Shown piece by piece: positions 60,576-64,000 of a DNA stretch of 64,000 nucleotides (position 1 is its first letter; the number at the start of each line of letters is the position of its first letter). The stretch comes from Butyricimonas faecihominis. Its GTDB lineage: Bacteria > Bacteroidota > Bacteroidia > Bacteroidales > Marinifilaceae. A model generated the notes under the pieces. The model searched no databases. It was not told the origin of the DNA and was given only the letters and a program-made list of their open reading frames with translations. A program made the translations under genes and the position numbers. The DNA lies in contig NZ_AP028155.1 in NCBI RefSeq assembly GCF_033096445.1, forward strand, positions 1,121,880 to 1,185,879, in the 5' to 3' direction.

Positions 60576-61829
60576 TTAGTGTGCTTTGAAGTTGAATATT
60601 GGATGGATGATTTTTCTTATAGAAACCGTATCAGTAATATTTGCGATAATCTCTTCAGCCGGCTTATAAACCATAGGAGATTCGTCACGAGTAAAGTCGT
60701 TCACACTCTCCGAGTAGATTCCCTCCATTGATTTTTCAAACTCCTCCAATTTGATTTGCTCATAAGCTTGGGTACGGCTGAGTACACGACCAGCGCCATG
60801 TGGCGCAGAGTAGTTCCAATCTGGATTTCCTTTACCTATGCAGAGCAAAGAACCATCACGCATATTCAGCGGAATGATGCATCGTTCGCCCTCAACGGCT
60901 GAAATAGCACCTTTGCGTACCATATTGTCATCACTGATGTAGTTGTGTATACTCTCGAACTCTTCCAAAATTTCAATGTTTGGGAAAAACTTAAGCAAGA
61001 GTCGGGATATGAGTTTACGATTGAGTACCGCCCAATGTTGACAGAGGCGCATATCGTAGAGATAATCCTCACGTGCCTGATTCTCAACATAACAAAGCTC
61101 TGCCAGAATTATCGGTTCCGCTTCGTTATGTTCCTTTCGCATTCTTTTGATGACAGACTGAAGTTCCGACCTACGCCCTGCAGCCTTGTACTCCTCAATA
61201 GTACGTTTAATCAACTCTTCTAATTCGTCATATCCTTCCGTTAGGTGATGAACAGCCACAGTCTGATAGATATCAGCCACCTGCTTACCGAGATTCCGGC
61301 TACCGGTATGAATCACGAGATACACGTTTCCGTCATCGTCCCTATCCAGTTCTATGAAGTGGTTTCCACCACCGAGCGAACCGATAGCTTTATTGATACG
61401 GTTGCTATCCTTCAGTGAGCGATAACATCGTAATGATGCAACAATCTGTTTAGCCTCGCGATAGATATCCATTTCCTCACCAATGAGAGGACTAAAGCCA
61501 AATCGGTCTTCTCTGACAATCATTCCAGACGGAATGTTGCTATAAATAAAATTATGGAACGCATGAAAATCAATGTCCGATACTTTTCCAAGATTAAGAA
61601 CGCGCATACCGCAGCCAATGTCAACGCCAACGATATTTGGAATTATCTTATCGCCAAGATTACCTGTAAAGCCTATTACACATCCGGCACCAGCATGAAC
61701 GTCTGGCATAATACGTATCTTCTTGTCCGAAAAGACATCTATGGATAATAATCTTTTTACTTGCTCCAATGCATTTTCATCAATCGTGTCTGTGAATATC
61801 TTTACGTCATATCCTTCTATAGTTCTCAT
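60576..61829 (-). CDS. rtcB: RNA-splicing ligase RtcB
   Basis: 417 aa. Joins a 2',3'-cyclic phosphate or 3'-phosphate RNA end to a 5'-OH using GTP and manganese. Motifs: PDVHAGAG (42-49), GVDIGCGM (68-75) with the metal Cys, GGGNHFIE (153-160), HTGSRNLG (174-181) and HGAGR (344-348), whose His344 is the guanylated nucleophile. Every catalytic position appears intact. It is shorter than the 480-aa archaeal type and near the compact bacterial type. It is the enzymatic core of the cluster. Confidence 0.96.
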   Translation of the reverse strand: MRTIEGYDVKIFTDTIDENALEQVKRLLSIDVFSDKKIRIMPDVHAGAGCVIGFTGNLGDKIIPNIVGVDIGCGMRVLNLGKVSDIDFHAFHNFIYSNIPSGMIVREDRFGFSPLIGEEMDIYREAKQIVASLRCYRSLKDSNRINKAIGSLGGGNHFIELDRDDDGNVYLVIHTGSRNLGKQVADIYQTVAVHHLTEGYDELEELIKRTIEEYKAAGRRSELQSVIKRMRKEHNEAEPIILAELCYVENQAREDYLYDMRLCQHWAVLNRKLISRLLLKFFPNIEILEEFESIHNYISDDNMVRKGAISAVEGERCIIPLNMRDGSLLCIGKGNPDWNYSAPHGAGRVLSRTQAYEQIKLEEFEKSMEGIYSESVNDFTRDESPMVYKPAEEIIANITDTVSIRKIIHPIFNFKAH

Positions 61830-61930
61830 ATCTTTTATTGTTAAGGAGCATATTCAATATGTAATCTTTCTGTGTCACTTATTTTGCACAAAGCCGCAAC
61901 TTTAAAAGCCTATTAGCAGTATTTTTTTCA

Positions 61931-62437
61931 TCATTTTTCCTGAAATATTTCCGCATATTTGCTACAGAGTATCGCATCCATATCAATCATACTGAGGTCT
62001 CCATCAAGTTTATCATTCTCCTGAATGATGACATCGTCACACAAAATTTTCAAGTTTTCAAGACAACCCATAGCAACAGCTTGCTTATCCTCACCCTCAA
62101 ATGAGAATGGCATTGCGACAAAGGCTATTACGTTCTCCACATTCATATCTTCACTAGACCATGCAGCACAAAGTGCATATGTACCACCTGTTTTACCACT
62201 GAGTCCTGCTGTTATAATAAGAGTTTCAACCCCATTGAGAACCCCATTGAAATACTCCTCGGCTTTTGCTTCTTCTGGCAAAAGGATGTGTGTATCAGTT
62301 TCTCTTCCATGCATATAAAGCGACTCCTTGTCTGTATCATAATAGACAAACTCGGCATCACCAACACCGATGCCTTGTTTTCTGATGGAGTCAGCGATAT
62401 TGCCACCAGCGTTTCCAATCGCAACTATCTTTTTCAT
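61931..62437 (-). CDS. FtsZ/tubulin-like protein A (nucleotide-binding half)
   Basis: 168 aa. Aligns with the GTPase domain of FtsZ: T1 AIGNAGGN (6-13), T2 YYDTDKESL (32-40), T4 signature AGLSGKTGGT (77-86, against AGMGGGTGTG), MPFSFEGEDKQ (109-119, FtsZ PFNFEG), and ENDKL (140-144, FtsZ PNDKL). The protein ends right after this point; the H7 helix, T7 loop and C-terminal domain are missing, and these are found in protein B three genes downstream. It probably binds GTP but needs a partner for hydrolysis. Confidence 0.8.
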   Translation of the reverse strand: MKKIVAIGNAGGNIADSIRKQGIGVGDAEFVYYDTDKESLYMHGRETDTHILLPEEAKAEEYFNGVLNGVETLIITAGLSGKTGGTYALCAAWSSEDMNVENVIAFVAMPFSFEGEDKQAVAMGCLENLKILCDDVIIQENDKLDGDLSMIDMDAILCSKYAEIFQEK

Positions 62438-62459
62438 ATTTAATATTAAAGGTCTGCGA

Positions 62460-62489
62460 GGGGTTCACAATAACTACATTGTAAACCCC
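62460..62489. other. Stem-loop between two genes of the RtcB cluster
   Basis: 12-bp near-perfect stem GGGGTTCACAAT (62460-62471) with ATTGTAAACCCC (62478-62489), one mismatch and a 6-nt loop, no U-run. A processing site, attenuator or translation control element upstream of protein A. Confidence 0.5.
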
Positions 62490-62515
62490 TGAATAACTAC
62501 AAATATTGAATGCCT

Positions 62516-62740
62516 TTACTTAGACATTGTGTAATCCAAATAGCTTGCAGTGAGCATCTGCGCTTTTTTCATATCAACTCCATACTTTGTCATGAAGGCA
62601 GTAGCAATTTGTTCTCGTCCCTGCGGGTTGTTAAGTGGGTTAGATGTCGTAGGTGTAACGACTTCAACGGTCATCCCTTTTTCGACAAATACGCCATTGC
62701 ATTGGCGCTTGTTTTTTGTTGTAAAATTCCAGAGTGGCAT
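62516..62740 (-). CDS. Small hypothetical protein, 74 aa (DUF6140-like)
   Basis: Begins MPLWNFTTKNKRQCNGVFVE, then KGMTVEVVTPTTSNPLNN and a helix KYGVDMKKAQMLTASYLDY. This pattern (a short beta part followed by KGM-VEVVT) recalls DUF6140-type proteins of Bacteroidales, a name from memory. Placed 21 bp after the repeat-protein gene. Unknown function. Confidence 0.6.
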   Translation of the reverse strand: MPLWNFTTKNKRQCNGVFVEKGMTVEVVTPTTSNPLNNPQGREQIATAFMTKYGVDMKKAQMLTASYLDYTMSK

Positions 62741-62761
62741 ACTAATGTAAATTAGAGTTAT

Positions 62762-63274
62762 TTAGATTGAGTAAATTGTTTCTTTCAGAAGTTGCTCAGC
62801 CTTGTTTTCTACGAGTTTATCCCATAGTCGCGAGGTCTGTAACTTATTGAGAGGAATGTATTGTTGGTAGCGTTCCACAAACTCTTCGGCATGTTCAATA
62901 TCCCAATTATCAATGATGTCGGCCCAGTCCATCATATCGACAAACTTGTCAAGTAATTTCCAATTGTTATAGATTTCATCGCGAGCCGAAAGGTTTTTCC
63001 AGTTCCATTTTTCCTTGAACTTGTTAAGATTCTCATCCGTAAGGATGTTCGCATTGCAGCACTGCGAAAAATCAGACCAGTTAATCTTGCCCGCAAATTT
63101 GGCAATACCAGTGGCTGTCCATAAGATATTTCGGTTCTGCGATAGTGTTTCCCAATCGAGTTTGTCCTGAAACTTATCGATCATCTCCATGCTCAAACTT
63201 TCGTCTGAAACTTTCTTCCAAGCCTCTGCATATAGTACGGAGGTGAGGAACTCATTGTTGGTTATCTGTCCCAT
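62762..63274 (-). CDS. Tryptophan-repeat protein, 170 aa
   Basis: Four imperfect repeats with the pattern (I/L)xKFxxK(L/I)(D/N)WxxxS: IDKFQDKLDWETLS, IAKFAGKINWSDFS, LNKFKEKWNWKNLS and LDKFVDMMDWADII, in a helical protein, spaced 20-35 residues. Probably an alpha-solenoid binding module. It is the first gene of the RtcB cluster, close behind a promoter. Confidence 0.7.
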   Translation of the reverse strand: MGQITNNEFLTSVLYAEAWKKVSDESLSMEMIDKFQDKLDWETLSQNRNILWTATGIAKFAGKINWSDFSQCCNANILTDENLNKFKEKWNWKNLSARDEIYNNWKLLDKFVDMMDWADIIDNWDIEHAEEFVERYQQYIPLNKLQTSRLWDKLVENKAEQLLKETIYSI

Positions 63275-63302
63275 ATTTAACGATTTTGTTGTTTTGATGA
63301 TG

Positions 63303-63337
63303 CAAAGTTAGGTTTCATAACTGCCACTTTACGGCAG
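63303..63337 (-). promoter_or_regulatory. Promoter and inverted repeat ahead of the RtcB cluster
   Basis: -7 element TAACTTTG on the minus strand (63303-63310), 28 bp upstream of the ATG at 63274. A CTGCC/GGCAG inverted repeat (63321-63325 and 63333-63337) covers the region just upstream, where a WYL regulator or other factor could bind. Confidence 0.6.
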
Positions 63338-63356
63338 CATAACAATTATTTTCAAA

Positions 63357-63394
63357 AAAAATCCCGATGTTTTATCGTCAACAACAGGATTTTT
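63357..63394. terminator. Terminator after the WYL gene
   Basis: Inverted repeat AAAAATCC (63357-63364) and GGATTTTT (63387-63394) enclosing CGAT/ATCG, with U-runs in both directions. It separates the WYL gene from the RtcB cluster promoter. Confidence 0.6.
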
Positions 63395-63412
63395 CAGTTA
63401 TGATTCAAATCA

Positions 63413-64000
63413 TTATTTATAAAGTTCGTTCATATCGGTAGCTATTTTTGCGAACTGATTACGAAGCTCTAATGGCTGAATCACCTCTACATCAGCTCCA
63501 TATCTTAGAAGCTCCTGGATGAAATCGAATGTTGGCCGCAGAAAAAAAGTAAACGTAGAGGAATACATTTCTGTATGTGCTTCATATTGAGTATGATGTA
63601 ACGGAAGCGAACGGAAATAGTTCTGTTGACCATTTGAAACTTTAATTTCAATGACTTCGGGTTTATCATTCGTACCAATGATAATGCCTATAACATCATT
63701 GAAGTAGCTTTCAGCATCAAATCCTTTGGGTAGATTGAACGTGCTCTCGTTCTGCTCAATAGAATGAATGCGGTCAAGTCCATAAATACGAATATTTCCA
63801 TCCCATGTACTCCGTGCAAGAAGATACCAGCGTTGTTTGAAGACCTTAACACAATACGGTTCAACTTCAAACGTAGAAGGTCGCTCTCGATGAAAGCTTT
63901 GATATGTAATTGTCAATGTGTAATTATCTCGCATTGCCTCAATTATCGGAGTAAGGAATCGCTGTCCAGAAGGGATTTGTTCAAACAGAATCCGCTGCTT
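63413..64000 (-). CDS. WYL-domain regulator, N-terminus beyond the window
   Basis: The frame stays open to the right edge; the ATG at 63934 is internal (residues before it read RFLTPIIEA). The visible 195 residues contain FKQRWYLLARSTWDGNIRIY and GLDRIHSIEQ, the WYL core, then a WCX-like C-terminal part (FIQELLRYGADVEVIQPLEL). WYL proteins sense nucleic-acid ligands and often control RNA-repair and defence operons; RtcB operons are known from other bacteria to be governed by dedicated regulators. It is the likely regulator of the downstream cluster. Confidence 0.88.
   Translation of the reverse strand, partial: KQRILFEQIPSGQRFLTPIIEAMRDNYTLTITYQSFHRERPSTFEVEPYCVKVFKQRWYLLARSTWDGNIRIYGLDRIHSIEQNESTFNLPKGFDAESYFNDVIGIIIGTNDKPEVIEIKVSNGQQNYFRSLPLHHTQYEAHTEMYSSTFTFFLRPTFDFIQELLRYGADVEVIQPLELRNQFAKIATDMNELYK

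Noticed and set aside
1-64000. CRISPR arrays, tRNA or rRNA genes, complete insertion sequences
   Set aside because: Looked for regular short repeats, tRNA-like cloverleaf ends and transposase motifs by eye; none found. Attachment sites of the element could not be identified either.

Overview
The window reads as DNA from a gut-type Bacteroidales bacterium (Bacteroides/Parabacteroides-like). The -7 element TAnnTTTG, usually as TACCTTTG, recurs upstream of genes on both strands, Shine-Dalgarno sequences are scarce, and many proteins belong to families typical of Bacteroidales integrative conjugative elements (DUF4099, PcfJ/PcfK, ArdC, MobV, toprim primase). I see no rRNA, tRNA or CRISPR. Function calls rest on motif recognition, not on database searches.

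Layout. (1) 1-1785: the 3' end of a group II intron (HNH tail of its maturase, domains V and VI, 3' splice site at 330/331) sitting inside the gene of a VirD4-type conjugative coupling protein. (2) 1844-6248, minus strand, AT-rich: a small unknown protein and a 1,324-aa STAND/NACHT-like NTPase with a C-terminal restriction-nuclease-like domain. (3) 6427-22123, plus strand: a defence island with XRE and WYL regulators, an unusual fusion of a degenerate HsdM, an HsdS-like domain and a GHKL ATPase, a frameshifted response regulator, a type I restriction-modification system (HsdM, HsdS, Fic, HsdR), then LRR, EVE-like, zinc-ribbon and DUF4365 proteins. (4) 22182-38560: a conjugation-associated operon with a divergent M23 peptidase, DUF4099, toprim primase, signal-peptide proteins, membrane proteins, cell-wall hydrolases, SSB-like and ArdC-like proteins. 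Six unrelated proteins here end in the same kind of short basic tail. (5) 38761-41432: an AbiE-type toxin-antitoxin pair behind a perfect inverted-repeat operator, then a phosphoribosyltransferase-like protein. (6) 41470-46569, minus strand: small element backbone genes plus PcfJ and PcfK, with two related non-coding promoter modules. (7) 47026-53624, minus strand: OmpA-like protein, MobV relaxase with a candidate oriT, wHTH protein, lipoprotein. (8) 53907-56915, plus strand: recombinase-like protein, YgbA-like protein, GNAT, FKBP, hypoxanthine/uracil-DNA-glycosylase-like protein and a tiny membrane protein. (9) 57080-63274, minus strand: an eleven-gene cluster built around the RNA ligase RtcB, followed at the right edge by a truncated WYL regulator.

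The most interesting part is region 9. Two separate genes flanking RtcB each carry a different half of an FtsZ/tubulin protein: one the nucleotide-binding loops (T1, T2, T4), the other the T7 catalytic loop and the C-terminal domain. They share the cluster with a DEDDh exonuclease, a SLOG-family protein, a metallophosphoesterase, a tryptophan-repeat protein and, divergent in spacing but same strand, a WYL regulator. I infer a regulated RNA-repair or RNA-conflict system with a split tubulin-like switch; whether it has been described I cannot check. The second notable feature is the shared C-terminal tail of the conjugation genes, which could be a type IV secretion signal for proteins delivered to the recipient with the DNA (primase, ArdC, wall hydrolase).
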